A stretch of DNA of 64,000 bases. It comes from Variovorax paradoxus. GTDB lineage: Bacteria; Pseudomonadota; Gammaproteobacteria; Burkholderiales; Burkholderiaceae_C. Under the pieces are notes generated by a model. It saw only the letters and a list, made by a program, of their open reading frames with translations. It was not told the DNA's origin and ran no database searches. The stretch is taken from contig NZ_JAUSXG010000001.1 of assembly GCF_030815855.1 (NCBI RefSeq), positions 1,240,001 to 1,304,000 on the forward strand. Reading direction: 5' to 3'. Position 1 is the first letter of the stretch. The number at the start of each line of letters is the position of its first letter. The position numbers were made by a program, and so were the translations under genes. Shown here piece by piece: positions 33,662 through 42,189 of this stretch.

Positions 33662-34660
33662 TCAGATTGCCTGCGCGCTTGCCGCAGCCTTGGCGCGTGC
33701 TTCCTGCGGCAGAGCGGCCGAATCCGCGCGGCCGGGCACCGGCAGCACCGGCACCGGCTGCGCGCCGTGCACCACGGGTGCGCCTTCCGTTTGCCGCGAG
33801 GCCAGCGTGGTTTCGGGCTTCATGCGGAACAGCTGCAGGAGCGCTGCGCGGTACTGCGCCTCGCCGATCGAATTGGTGTTGTGATGCGACCCGCCCTCGA
33901 CCAGCACGAAGAGCTTGGGTACCGTGGCCGCGTTGTAGAGCTTGCGGCCCAGCGTGGGGTTGATCAGGCTGTCGGCTGTGCCATGCACCACCAGCAGCGG
34001 CGCGCCGATGTCCTTGACCCGGTTGATCGCCTCGAAGCGCTGCGTGATGAGGGCGCCGAACGGCAACCAGCCCCACTTGAAGCCGCTCACGACGTCGGCA
34101 ATGGAAGTGAAGGTGCTTTCGACGATGGTGCCGCTCTCGTCGTTGACGCTCGCGGCCAGGTCGATGCCGATGGCGCCGCCGAGCGAGTGACCGAAGATGT
34201 AGCGATGCTGCCGCGGGTGGCGAGCAGCCAGCCAGGTCCAGGCGGCGCGGGCGTCTTCGCGCGCGGATTCTTCCGATGGCAGACCCTTGGAACTCTTGCC
34301 GAAACCCCGGTAGTCGATGGCCAGCACCGAAAAGCCCAGTTCGTGCATGCGCTGGATGCGAGGGGCCGAGCCGGCCACGTTGTAGCGGGCGCCGTGCAGG
34401 TACAGCATGACCGGGCGGTCGGTGGTCTCGGGCTCGCCGCCGAGCCAGAGGCCATGCAGACGCGCCGGTTCACCGGTGATGGACGATTGGAAGTCGATCC
34501 AGACGTCCTGCATGCCCTCGGTCATGGTGGCGGTGTTGCCCCAGCTGCGGTCGCTCGGTTGAAAGATCCACTCGCGTTGCTGCTCGTCGAATGTGGAGCA
34601 GCCGGCGGCCAGAAGGGCGCACAGCGAAAGAACGGAGGCAAGCAGGGACCAGCGCTTCAT
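33662..34660 (-). CDS. Alpha/beta hydrolase lipoprotein (Bem46/ABHD13-like)
   Basis: A 332-residue exported hydrolase. The lipobox LAAGC (Cys21) marks it as a lipoprotein. The fold is evident from the oxyanion stretch MLYLHGARYN, the nucleophile elbow GHSLGG, the acid region VVHGTADSLI and the catalytic His in EGGSHHNT. A C-terminal 50-residue Ala/Pro-rich tail is unusual and may be a linker to the envelope. The substrate is not recognisable. It sits between mutL (186 nt upstream) and miaA (42 nt downstream). The mutL-proximal gap contains a hairpin (34793-34812) without a T-tract on the useful side. Confidence 0.82.
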   Translation of the reverse strand: MKRWSLLASVLSLCALLAAGCSTFDEQQREWIFQPSDRSWGNTATMTEGMQDVWIDFQSSITGEPARLHGLWLGGEPETTDRPVMLYLHGARYNVAGSAPRIQRMHELGFSVLAIDYRGFGKSSKGLPSEESAREDARAAWTWLAARHPRQHRYIFGHSLGGAIGIDLAASVNDESGTIVESTFTSIADVVSGFKWGWLPFGALITQRFEAINRVKDIGAPLLVVHGTADSLINPTLGRKLYNAATVPKLFVLVEGGSHHNTNSIGEAQYRAALLQLFRMKPETTLASRQTEGAPVVHGAQPVPVLPVPGRADSAALPQEARAKAAASAQAI

Positions 34661-34846
34661 GGACTATGAGGGACAGCGAAGTCGGCAGAAAGTTCATACG
34701 CTTTCGACTGAAACGCGCCGACACTGCGCCTCAGGACCTCCCCTGCAGTGCTCCGGTGGCACTTTGTTCTACATATGCAACGCCCATGCCCGTTTGGCGG
34801 ATGACCGCCAAAAACTCCGGAAAAACCCTCAAAAAGCCCGGATTTG

Positions 34847-36739
34847 CTATCTGCCGCGCATGAAAAGCGCGTCCAACTCGCGAATCGACAGCTGTCGCCA
34901 GGTGGGGCGGCCGTGATTGCATTGGTCCGAGCGCTCGGTGGCTTCCATTTGACGTAATAAAGCGTTCATTTCGTCGATGGTGAGCTTGCGGTTGGCTCGC
35001 ACCGCACCATGACAGGCCATGGTCGAGAGCAGTTCGTTCTGTGCCCGTTGCACCACAGTGCTGGCGTCGTGCTGCGCCAGTTCGGCCAGCACGCTGCGCG
35101 CGAGCTCGACCGGATCGCCGTCGGCCAGGCTGCCCGGCACCGCGCGCACCGCAAGGGTGCGGGGCGAAAAAGGCGTGATCTCCAGGCCCAGCGTGGGCAG
35201 TACCGCGGCGCACGCCTCGGCGGTGGCCACTTCCTGGGGCGTGGCCGCGAATGTGGCCGGAATCAGCAGCGGCTGGCTCGTGATGGCCGCGCCGTCGAGC
35301 TGCGTCTTGAGCCGCTCGTAGACGATGCGTTCGTGCGCCGCATGCATGTCGACCACGATCAGGCCCTGAGCGTTCTCGGCCAGGATGTAGATGCCGTGCA
35401 GCTGCGCGAGCGCGCGGCCCAGCGGCCAGGCTTGTTCGTGGGTGGCAAGGGACTCGGAAGCCGCCGGGCCGGCCGGCAGCCCGACGGGCGCCCGGAACGA
35501 CATGGGCGGCGTGCCGATCACCGGCCAGCGGGAGATTTCGGCCCCGGATTGCTCCATTGCGGAATCGTCGCCTCGGCGCGGCCACATCGCGTCGAAGTCG
35601 CCCACGCCGCGCTCCGCCGCCACGAAATTCATGGCGGGTTGCGCCCAGGTGGCCCCCGAGGCGGGCACATTCGGCTTGAAAAAAGGCTGCTGCGCGGCGG
35701 CCGGCATCACCGCATCACCCGCGCGGGGCGCGGCCAGGGCGTTCTCGATGGCATGGCGCACCGCCTGGTGCACCTCGCGGCCGTCGCGAAAGCGCACTTC
35801 GATCTTGGTCGGATGCACGTTCACGTCGACGCGCGACGGATCGATTTCGACGTAGAGCGCATACACCGGCTGGCGCTGTCCGTGCAGCACGTCTTCGTAG
35901 GCGCTGCGTACCGCGTGCGAAAGCACCTTGTCGCGCACGAAGCGGCCGTTGACATAAAAGAACTGCTGGTCGCCGCGCGAGCGGGCCGCGTCGGGAATGC
36001 CGGCACGGCCCACCACGCGCACCGCGCCGCCGAGGTGATCGACGGCCACGCTTTGCGCCACGAAGTCGTCGCTGAGCGCATCGGCCAGGCGCTGCTCGCG
36101 CTGGTCGGCGGCGCGCCATTGCTCCATGAGCTTGCCGTCGTGCCAGACCGAAAAACCGACCTCGGGCCGCGCCAGCGCGTGGCGGCGCACGGCCTCGATG
36201 CAGTGGGCCAGCTCGGTGGCGTCGGTCTTCAGGAACTTGCGGCGCGCCGGGGTTGCGAAGAACAGCTCCCGCACTTCGACCGTGGTGCCAACGGAGCGTG
36301 CCACCGGGCGCAGCTCGCCCGTGCGGCCATCGAGCGCGAAGGCGCTGTCGGCGCCGGTAAAGCGCGAAAGGATGCTGAGCTCGGCAATCGCGTTGATGGC
36401 CGCGAGCGCCTCGCCGCGAAAGCCCATGGTGCCGACCGTTTCGAGGTCGTTGAGGCTCGCGATCTTGCTGGTCGCATGGCGGCGCAAGGCCACCGTGAGT
36501 TCTTCGCGCGGAATGCCCAGGCCGTCGTCTTCGACCGAGATCAACCGCACGCCGCCCGAAGCCAGCCGCACCGTGACATGGCTGGCGCCCGCATCGAGCG
36601 CGTTGTCGAGCAGTTCGCGCACCACCGAAGCCGGCCGCTCGACCACTTCACCGGCGGCGATCTGGCTGATCAGCTCGTCGGGAAGCTCGCGGATCGGCCG
36701 GCGTTCGAGGGAGGGAATGGAAGAGGGAAGGGCGCTCAC
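34847..36739 (-). CDS. mutL: DNA mismatch repair protein MutL, endonuclease-type
   Basis: MutL couples MutS mismatch recognition to strand incision and excision. The 630-residue protein has the N-terminal GHKL ATPase with its catalytic Glu in RELLDNALDAGAS, VEDDGLGIP and MGFRGEALAAI. A Pro/Ala-rich linker follows (about 340-430). The C-terminal dimerisation domain contains DMHAAHERIVYE, which fits the endonuclease motif DQHA-x2-E-x4-E with Q changed to M. ACHGAVRANR and CNHGRPTW near the end are further endonuclease-site motifs. It should therefore nick DNA, unlike E. coli MutL. The start is a GTG, and the gene reads toward miaA. Confidence 0.95.
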   Translation of the reverse strand: MSALPSSIPSLERRPIRELPDELISQIAAGEVVERPASVVRELLDNALDAGASHVTVRLASGGVRLISVEDDGLGIPREELTVALRRHATSKIASLNDLETVGTMGFRGEALAAINAIAELSILSRFTGADSAFALDGRTGELRPVARSVGTTVEVRELFFATPARRKFLKTDATELAHCIEAVRRHALARPEVGFSVWHDGKLMEQWRAADQREQRLADALSDDFVAQSVAVDHLGGAVRVVGRAGIPDAARSRGDQQFFYVNGRFVRDKVLSHAVRSAYEDVLHGQRQPVYALYVEIDPSRVDVNVHPTKIEVRFRDGREVHQAVRHAIENALAAPRAGDAVMPAAAQQPFFKPNVPASGATWAQPAMNFVAAERGVGDFDAMWPRRGDDSAMEQSGAEISRWPVIGTPPMSFRAPVGLPAGPAASESLATHEQAWPLGRALAQLHGIYILAENAQGLIVVDMHAAHERIVYERLKTQLDGAAITSQPLLIPATFAATPQEVATAEACAAVLPTLGLEITPFSPRTLAVRAVPGSLADGDPVELARSVLAELAQHDASTVVQRAQNELLSTMACHGAVRANRKLTIDEMNALLRQMEATERSDQCNHGRPTWRQLSIRELDALFMRGR

Positions 36740-36829
36740 GCGAGCATTCTAGAAGCCCCGCAGGGATGTATCGACCTGTCATTCCGCGTCTCCGAATCCA
36801 TCACCGGACGCCCGTGGACTTGCAGCACG

Positions 36830-36835
36830 GATAAT
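36830..36835 (+). promoter_or_regulatory. -10-like GATAAT before the DedA gene
   Basis: GATAAT ends 8 nt before the ATG at 36844, so a transcript would start at or within 2 nt of the start codon. No ribosome binding site lies between. A matching -35 was not found. Confidence 0.4.
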
Positions 36836-36843
36836 CCGCCACC

Positions 36844-37512
36844 ATGGAAATCATCAGCTTTCTCGTCGACTTCATCCTGCATGTCGACAAACACCTCGAG
36901 GCCTTCGTCGTCGCCTATGGCCCCTGGGTCTACGCGCTGCTCTTCCTGATCGTGTTCGTGGAAACCGGCGCGGTGGTGATGCCGTTCCTGCCCGGCGACT
37001 CGCTGCTCTTCATCGTGGGCGCGCTGTGCGGCGTGGGGCTCATGAGCTTTCCGGTCGCATGCGCAGTGCTGATCGTCGCGGCCATTATTGGCGACCAGTG
37101 CAACTACAGCATCGGCCGCTATTTCGGGCCCAAGGTTTTCAAGTGGGAGAGTTCGCGCTTCTTCAATCGCAAGGCCTTCGACCAGGCGCATGCGTTCTAC
37201 GAACGCTACGGCGGCGTCACGATCGTGCTGGCGCGCTTCATGCCGTTCATTCGCACTTTCGCGCCTTTCGTGGCGGGCGTGGCTGAAATGAACCGCGCGA
37301 AGTTCACGATGTTCAATGTGGGCGGCGCGCTGCTCTGGGTACTCGGCATTGCAACGGCGGGTTACTTCTTCGGCAACCTGCCTTTCGTTCGCGAGCATCT
37401 CGACAAGATCATCTGGGCGCTGATCTTCGTGCCTGGCCTGATTGCGATCTTCGGCGCCTGGCGCGCCTCGCGCGCCGAAAAAGCGCGCGCGCAATTGCCT
37501 TCGAAGGCCTGA
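36844..37512 (+). CDS. DedA family membrane protein
   Basis: DedA/VTT proteins are inner membrane proteins, now linked to phospholipid-carrier recycling and membrane homeostasis. The 222-residue protein has about five hydrophobic segments and the family landmarks ETGAVVMPFLPGDSLLF (with the buried acidic residue), GDQCNYSIGRYFGPK, FYERYGGVTIVLARFMPFIRT and FAPFVAGVAEM. It diverges from mutL across 104 bp. A perfect hairpin lies 17 nt downstream of its stop. Confidence 0.92.
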   Translation: MEIISFLVDFILHVDKHLEAFVVAYGPWVYALLFLIVFVETGAVVMPFLPGDSLLFIVGALCGVGLMSFPVACAVLIVAAIIGDQCNYSIGRYFGPKVFKWESSRFFNRKAFDQAHAFYERYGGVTIVLARFMPFIRTFAPFVAGVAEMNRAKFTMFNVGGALLWVLGIATAGYFFGNLPFVREHLDKIIWALIFVPGLIAIFGAWRASRAEKARAQLPSKA

Positions 37513-37528
37513 ACACCCCGCATGAAAA

Positions 37529-37552
37529 AAGCGCGCCAGTGGTGGCGCGCTT
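37529..37552 (-). terminator. Intrinsic terminator between dedA and glycine-zipper gene
   Basis: AAGCGCGCCA (37529-37538), a GTGG loop and TGGCGCGCTT (37543-37552) form a perfect 10-bp stem. The AAAAAA at 37525-37530 gives the minus-strand transcript a T-tract, so the site clearly serves the minus-strand lipoprotein gene. It may also stop dedA transcripts. Confidence 0.85.
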
Positions 37553-37573
37553 CACAAGGGGGATGGCAGAGGG

Positions 37574-37870
37574 TCAGTAGTTCGGGCCGTTGCGCGGGTA
37601 GTAGGTGCCCGGCGGATAGGCGCGCTGGCTCTCGTAGTAGTTGCGCTCGTTGCGCTCGTCGACACTGCGGCCGACCTGGTTGCCGATCACGCCGCCAATG
37701 GCTGCGCCGCCCAAGGTGCTGCCGGTGTTGCCGCCGATGGCATGGCCCACTGCCGCGCCGCCGAGTGCGCCCACCCCGGTGCCCAGGTTCTGATTGGGGC
37801 CGGATGCACAACCCGCCAATGTCATGACCGTGGTCGCTGCTGCAGCGGTAATCCAGATTCGTGCCTTCAT
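37574..37870 (-). CDS. Glycine-zipper outer membrane lipoprotein
   Basis: A 98-residue lipoprotein with signal peptide and lipobox LAGC (Cys21). A glycine-zipper segment follows (about residues 32-66, repeated G-x3-G as in GVGALGGAAVGHAIGG and GGAAIGGVIGNQVG), and then a Tyr/Pro/Asn-rich tail. Such small OmpA/Rick-17 kDa-like lipoproteins sit in the outer membrane and affect envelope integrity; the precise role is unknown. The ATG at 37870 is chosen over a GTG three codons upstream because AAGGTGG lies 6-7 nt before it. Confidence 0.83.
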   Translation of the reverse strand: MKARIWITAAAATTVMTLAGCASGPNQNLGTGVGALGGAAVGHAIGGNTGSTLGGAAIGGVIGNQVGRSVDERNERNYYESQRAYPPGTYYPRNGPNY

Positions 37871-37911
37871 GATGTCCACCTTTCTAGAGTGATGGGTTCA
37901 TCATGAGCAAG

Positions 37912-37926
37912 AGGGGCCAGGCCCCT
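37912..37926 (-). terminator. Weak hairpin downstream of amiC
   Basis: AGGGGC-CAG-GCCCCT is a 6-bp perfect stem in the 142-bp gap after amiC. On the minus strand it is followed by CTTGCTC rather than a T-run, so it is at best a weak terminator or part of the leader of the glycine-zipper gene. Confidence 0.3.
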
Positions 37927-38012
37927 GTGTAGGAGCCTGCCGCGCCTGACTGTGCGGTGCCACGGGCCGGTTGGCGTGGGACAGCAGGGCGGCGCGTTCT
38001 AAACTGAAGGTT

Positions 38013-39590
38013 CTAAAGCTGGCGACTGCGCGCCAGCGGCGGGTTCTGCGCGAAGTAGCGTTGGATGCCGCGCATCAGCGCGTCGGACAGGCTTTCCTGA
38101 TAAGCGACGCTGCGCAGATTCGCTTCTTCTTCGGGGTTGCTGATGAACGCCGTTTCGACCAGCACGCTCGGAATATCGGGCGCCTTGAGCACGGCGAATC
38201 CGGCCTGTTCGACCTGGGGCTTGTGCAATCGCGCGCCGATGCCGCGTATTTCGCCGAGCATGGCGCCGCCGAGCTTGAGGCTGTCGTTGATCTGGGCCGT
38301 GGTGCTCATGTCGAGCAATGCGCGCTGCACCTGCGCTTCGTGGTTGCCGACGTTCACGCCGCCCACCTTGTCGGCTTCGTTTTCCTTGTTGGCCAGCCAG
38401 CGCGCGGCGCTGCTCGAGGCGCCGCTCTGGCTCAGCGCGAAAACGCTCGCGCCGCGCGCGGCCGGGGTGGTGAACGCATCGGCGTGGATGCTCACGAAGA
38501 GATCGGCCTGCACGCGCCGCGCTTTCTGCACGCGCACGCTGAGCGGCACGAAGAAATCGGCATCGCGCGTGAGAAACGCGCGCATCGGATTGCCGCCGAC
38601 GCTGCTGGCGTTGATGCGCTCGCGCAGGCGATGCGCAATTTGCAGCACGATGTCTTTCTCGCGCGTGCCGTTCGGGCCGATGGCGCCTGGGTCTTCGCCG
38701 CCATGGCCGGGATCGAGCGCCACGATGATGATGCGGTCGGTGCGGCTTGCGGTGGCGCCGCCGCGCGAGGCGGTGACCGGCGCAGGAGGAGGCGCGACGG
38801 CCACCGGAGGTGCAACGGGCGGTGGCGGCGCTGCGGGGCCGGGCCGCGTCGACTGCTGCGTCATCAGTTCGCCGAGAGGGTCGGGCGCAGGCGTAGGCGC
38901 AGGTGTGGACGGGGGCATGGCCACCGCCACCGGCGGCCGCGCGGGAGGCGCGCTGCTGTCGGGCAAAGGGCGCGGCGCCGGCACGTTGGGCGAGGGCCGC
39001 ACGAGGATCGGCGGCCCGCCGTCGGGCGCGGGGCGCAAAGAGGGTGCCGCGGGCGGCGGGACCGAAGGCGCGCTGGCCACAGCGGTGTCGTTTCCTCCGC
39101 CGCCGTTGCCTCGCGGCGCTTCGCGCAGCCGCTCGGTGATCAGCGCTTCCATCGGATCGACGGCTTTTTCGGGATAGAGGTCGAGCACCAGCCGGTGCTT
39201 GTACGCGGCGATCGGCGCGAGCGAGAAGACCTGCGGCACCACGGCCTGCTTGAGGTCGAACACGATGCGCACGACCTTCGGCGCGTTCTGCCCGACACGC
39301 AGGCCGTTGATGTAGGGGTCGCCCGGCTTGATCTTGCCGACCAGCTCGCGCAACTCGGGGTTGAGGTCGATGCCTTCGATGTCCACGGCCAGCCGCGGCG
39401 GGCTGCCGACCACCAGCTGCTGAGAATTGAGCCGCGCATCGGACTCGATGGTCACGCGCGTGTAGTCGGCCGCGGGCCACACGCGCACCGCGAGGATGGT
39501 GGCGCCGCGCGCAATCTGGTGCACGCCGAGCATCAGCGCGATGCTGCCGCCCTGAAGCAGCACGCGCCGTTTGAGGCCGCCCGCCTTCAT
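38013..39590 (-). CDS. amiC: N-acetylmuramoyl-L-alanine amidase AmiC
   Basis: A periplasmic cell-separation amidase that cuts the peptide from muramic acid. The 525-residue protein begins with a Tat-like signal (KRRVLLQGG then a hydrophobic core). The AMIN septum-targeting domain is at about residues 32-145, with a long Pro/Ala-rich linker (about 155-285). The Zn-dependent Amidase_3 domain (about 290-515) has its ligands in DPGHGGEDPGA, GTREKD, SIHADA and VETAFISN. The linker is much longer than in E. coli AmiC, which explains the larger size. Its ATG overlaps the tsaE stop (ATGA), the classic tsaE-amiC pair. Confidence 0.93.
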   Translation of the reverse strand: MKAGGLKRRVLLQGGSIALMLGVHQIARGATILAVRVWPAADYTRVTIESDARLNSQQLVVGSPPRLAVDIEGIDLNPELRELVGKIKPGDPYINGLRVGQNAPKVVRIVFDLKQAVVPQVFSLAPIAAYKHRLVLDLYPEKAVDPMEALITERLREAPRGNGGGGNDTAVASAPSVPPPAAPSLRPAPDGGPPILVRPSPNVPAPRPLPDSSAPPARPPVAVAMPPSTPAPTPAPDPLGELMTQQSTRPGPAAPPPPVAPPVAVAPPPAPVTASRGGATASRTDRIIIVALDPGHGGEDPGAIGPNGTREKDIVLQIAHRLRERINASSVGGNPMRAFLTRDADFFVPLSVRVQKARRVQADLFVSIHADAFTTPAARGASVFALSQSGASSSAARWLANKENEADKVGGVNVGNHEAQVQRALLDMSTTAQINDSLKLGGAMLGEIRGIGARLHKPQVEQAGFAVLKAPDIPSVLVETAFISNPEEEANLRSVAYQESLSDALMRGIQRYFAQNPPLARSRQL

Positions 39591-40096
39591 GCGGCGATGT
39601 GCGTCAGCAGATCGCCGCCGCGAGGAGTGTTCGCAAGAAGGGTCACGCTGCGTGTGTCGTCTGTCATTGCTTCTATTTTAATAGCGAGGTCGGCAATTGG
39701 TGTGCGGCCTGCGGCGTTTTCGGGCCATTCGGCAAGCTTGAGCCCCGGTCCGGCGAAAATGTCACGGAAACCGGCGTCGTCCCACTCGCGCGGATCGTTG
39801 AAGCGATAGAAGTCGAAGTGAAAGATGGCGAGGCCGTCCGGTGCCTCATGCGGTTCCACCACGGCATAGGTCGGGCTCTTGATGCGGCCTTCGATGCCGA
39901 GCGCCCGCAGCAGGTGGCGCACGAAGGTGGTCTTGCCGGCGCCGAGGTCCCCGTGCAGCGCGATGAAGGCGTCGCGCAACGCGGGCGAAGCCGCGAGCGC
40001 GCGTGCGAAGGCATCGGTGTCCTCCTCGCTGCGCCAGCACAGTGTGCGGCCGGCGTTCTTCGGCGTTTCTACAATCGGCACGTGATCGTCAGCCAT
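39587..40096 (-). CDS. tsaE: tRNA threonylcarbamoyladenosine biosynthesis ATPase TsaE
   Basis: TsaE is the ATPase that recycles the TsaB-TsaD complex during t6A37 tRNA modification. The P-loop GDLGAGKTT is at residues 49-57, followed by SPTYAVVEPHEAP, FHFDFYRFNDP and LAEWPENA, all family motifs. With the ATG at 40096 the protein is 169 residues. That start overlaps the divergent queG start region. A GTG five codons later (40081) would avoid the overlap. It is translationally coupled to amiC. Confidence 0.92.
   Translation of the reverse strand: MADDHVPIVETPKNAGRTLCWRSEEDTDAFARALAASPALRDAFIALHGDLGAGKTTFVRHLLRALGIEGRIKSPTYAVVEPHEAPDGLAIFHFDFYRFNDPREWDDAGFRDIFAGPGLKLAEWPENAAGRTPIADLAIKIEAMTDDTRSVTLLANTPRGGDLLTHIAA
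40070..40075 (+). promoter_or_regulatory. -10-like TACAAT before queG
   Basis: TACAAT ends 6 nt before the GTG chosen for queG at 40082, which predicts transcription beginning at the start codon. It lies within the tsaE reading frame. The -35 region is not recognisable. Confidence 0.4.
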
Positions 40097-41170
40097 CCAC
40101 TCGTTGCTCGTATTCAGGCATTGGCCCGGGAACTCGGATTCTCCCAAATCGGAATCGCGGGCGTCGATTTATCGAGCGCCGAGGATGGTCTGATGCAATG
40201 GCTGGCCCATGGGTTCCATGGCGAGATGAAATACATGGCAACGCACGGCACGCGCCGCGCGCGGCCGGCCGAGCTGGTGCCCGGCACGGTGAGCGTCATC
40301 ACGGCGCGCATGGACTACCTGCCGCGCGACACGCCGCTCGAGAATTGGCAGGCCATGGAGTTCGAGCGCCTCGCACGGCCCGGCGAGGCCATCGTCTCCG
40401 TGTATGCGCGCGGCCGCGACTATCACAAGGTGCTGCGCGCGCGGCTCGCGAGGCTGGCCGAGCGCATCGCCGAAGAGGTGGGCCCCTTCGGTCACCGCGC
40501 CTTCACCGATTCGGCGCCCGTGCTCGAAGCCGAGCTCGCGTCGCGCAGCGGCCAGGGCTGGCGCGGCAAGCACACGCTGGTGCTGGACCGCGGCGCGGGT
40601 TCGATGTTCTTTCTCGGCGAAATCTACGTCGACATGGCGCTGCCCGAGAGCGAGCCGGTCACCGCGCATTGCGGCAGCTGCAGCGCCTGCATCGACGTGT
40701 GCCCGACAAAGGCCATCATCGCGCCGCACCGGCTCGATGCGCGGCGCTGCATTTCATACCTCACCATCGAGCACGGCGGGCCGATTCCGCTCGAACTGCG
40801 ACCGCTGATGGCCAACCGCATCTACGGCTGCGACGATTGCCAGCTGATCTGTCCGTGGAACAAGTTCGCGAAGAAAAGCGCGCTGCCCGATTTCGATGCG
40901 CGCGAAGGGCTCACCGGACAGGCGCTGGCTTCGCTCTTTGCCTGGAGCGAGGAAGATTTCTTGCGCTTCACCGAGGGCAGCCCCATTCGGCGCATCGGCC
41001 ACGAACGCTGGCTGCGCAACATCGCCGTGGCACTGGGCAACGCGCTGCGCGCCGGCGAAAGCGGCGCTGCCGAAGCGCTGGCCACGCGCGCATCGGATGC
41101 GAGCGAGCTGGTGCGGGAGCATGTGGCATGGGCGCTGGCGCAGCGCCCCGAGCCGGTGGCCCAGCCTTAG
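40082..41170 (+). CDS. queG: Epoxyqueuosine reductase
   Basis: QueG carries out the last step of queuosine synthesis, reducing epoxyqueuosine in tRNA with a cobalamin cofactor and two [4Fe-4S] clusters. The ferredoxin-type cysteines are in CGSCSACIDVCP (about residue 197) and CDDCQLICPW (about 250). The N-terminal DUF1730 part includes GFHGEMKYMATHG and the C-terminus has HEAT-like helices. The start is the GTG at 40082 (protein beginning with VIVSHPLVARIQ). It gives the expected N-terminus, and no ATG is available nearby in frame. It converges with the AEC carrier gene, the two stops overlapping by 3 bp. Confidence 0.93.
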   Translation: MIVSHPLVARIQALARELGFSQIGIAGVDLSSAEDGLMQWLAHGFHGEMKYMATHGTRRARPAELVPGTVSVITARMDYLPRDTPLENWQAMEFERLARPGEAIVSVYARGRDYHKVLRARLARLAERIAEEVGPFGHRAFTDSAPVLEAELASRSGQGWRGKHTLVLDRGAGSMFFLGEIYVDMALPESEPVTAHCGSCSACIDVCPTKAIIAPHRLDARRCISYLTIEHGGPIPLELRPLMANRIYGCDDCQLICPWNKFAKKSALPDFDAREGLTGQALASLFAWSEEDFLRFTEGSPIRRIGHERWLRNIAVALGNALRAGESGAAEALATRASDASELVREHVAWALAQRPEPVAQP

Positions 41171-42084
41171 CGCGGCAAGGCCAGCGCAAACGGCAGGCTC
41201 GCGACGCCCAGCAGCGTCGACAGGGTCACGAGGCCGGCCACATACGGTCCGTTGTAGCCCATGCGCGCCGCGAGCACATAGGCGCTCGAGGCCGTGGGCA
41301 CGGCGGAGAACGCCATCAGCACCGAAGCCTGCGTGGCGTCCAGCCGCAGCGCGCGAGACAGGCCCCAGGCGACCAGCGGCAACACCAGGTGCCGGATCGA
41401 CAGTACCGACACCGCGAGCACCTTGCCGCGCCCCAGGGTGGCGAACTGCATGCCCGCGCCCGCCGCGAGCAGGCCCAACGCGAGCGACGCGGCGCCGATG
41501 CGCGTGAGCGTCGGCGTGGCCCAGTTCGGAACGGTGAAGCCCAGTAGATTGGCCAGCAGCCCCGCTACCGTGGCGACGATCAGCGGGTTGCGCACCAGTT
41601 GCTTTGCGAAGCCGCTCTGGGCATGCCGCGCCATCGGCCAGACGGCCGCGATGTTGAACATCGGCACGCACACGCCGATCAGCACCGCGATCATCAACAG
41701 GCCTTGCGGGCCGGCCAGCCGCTCGGCGAGCGCAAGGCAGATGAAGGAGTTGAAGCGGAAGCCGATCTGCGCGCTGGCCGCATGGTCGCGGCGGTCGATG
41801 TGCGAGCGGAGGCCCGGCACGTAGGGCAATGCGTAAGCCAGCGCGATGCCGCAGAGGCCGATGCACACGCCCGCGGTGAGCAGGCTCGAGGTGGCGCCGA
41901 AATCGAGCGGACTGCGCACGATCGAATGGAACAGCAGCACCGGAAATAGAAAGTAGTACACCAGGCTTTCGACCTGGTCCCACACACGGCGGTCGAGCGC
42001 GGTGTAGCGGCAAAGAAGCCATCCGATGGCAATGAGCGAAAAATCCGGAAAGAGCAGCTGAGCAAAGTTCACCGCTTCGAGCAT
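41167..42084 (-). CDS. AEC family transporter (auxin efflux carrier-like)
   Basis: A 305-residue membrane protein with about ten segments in two inverted halves, typical of bacterial AEC carriers (malonate/citrate-type anion transport). Recognisable stretches are FPDFSLIAIGWLL, GFRFNSFICLALAERLAGP, VRNPLIVATVAGLLANLLGF and FSAVPTASSAYVLAARMG. The start MLEAVNFAQLL at 42084 gives the normal N-terminal helix. The substrate is unknown. It diverges from the Bug binding protein gene across 105 bp. Confidence 0.86.
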   Translation of the reverse strand: MLEAVNFAQLLFPDFSLIAIGWLLCRYTALDRRVWDQVESLVYYFLFPVLLFHSIVRSPLDFGATSSLLTAGVCIGLCGIALAYALPYVPGLRSHIDRRDHAASAQIGFRFNSFICLALAERLAGPQGLLMIAVLIGVCVPMFNIAAVWPMARHAQSGFAKQLVRNPLIVATVAGLLANLLGFTVPNWATPTLTRIGAASLALGLLAAGAGMQFATLGRGKVLAVSVLSIRHLVLPLVAWGLSRALRLDATQASVLMAFSAVPTASSAYVLAARMGYNGPYVAGLVTLSTLLGVASLPFALALPR

Positions 42085-42189
42085 AAACCGTGGCGGACCA
42101 TGGGTAATCCACAGCACCGGCGGAATGCGAAGCCGCTAGCATCCGGGGCTTTGCTTTTCGACATCAGTCCATCAATCAAGGAGTTATAG

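Noticed and set aside
34793..34812. Hairpin TTTGGCGG-ATGA-CCGCCAAA as mutL terminator.
   Set aside because: On the mutL strand the T-run precedes the stem rather than following it, so it does not fit an intrinsic terminator.
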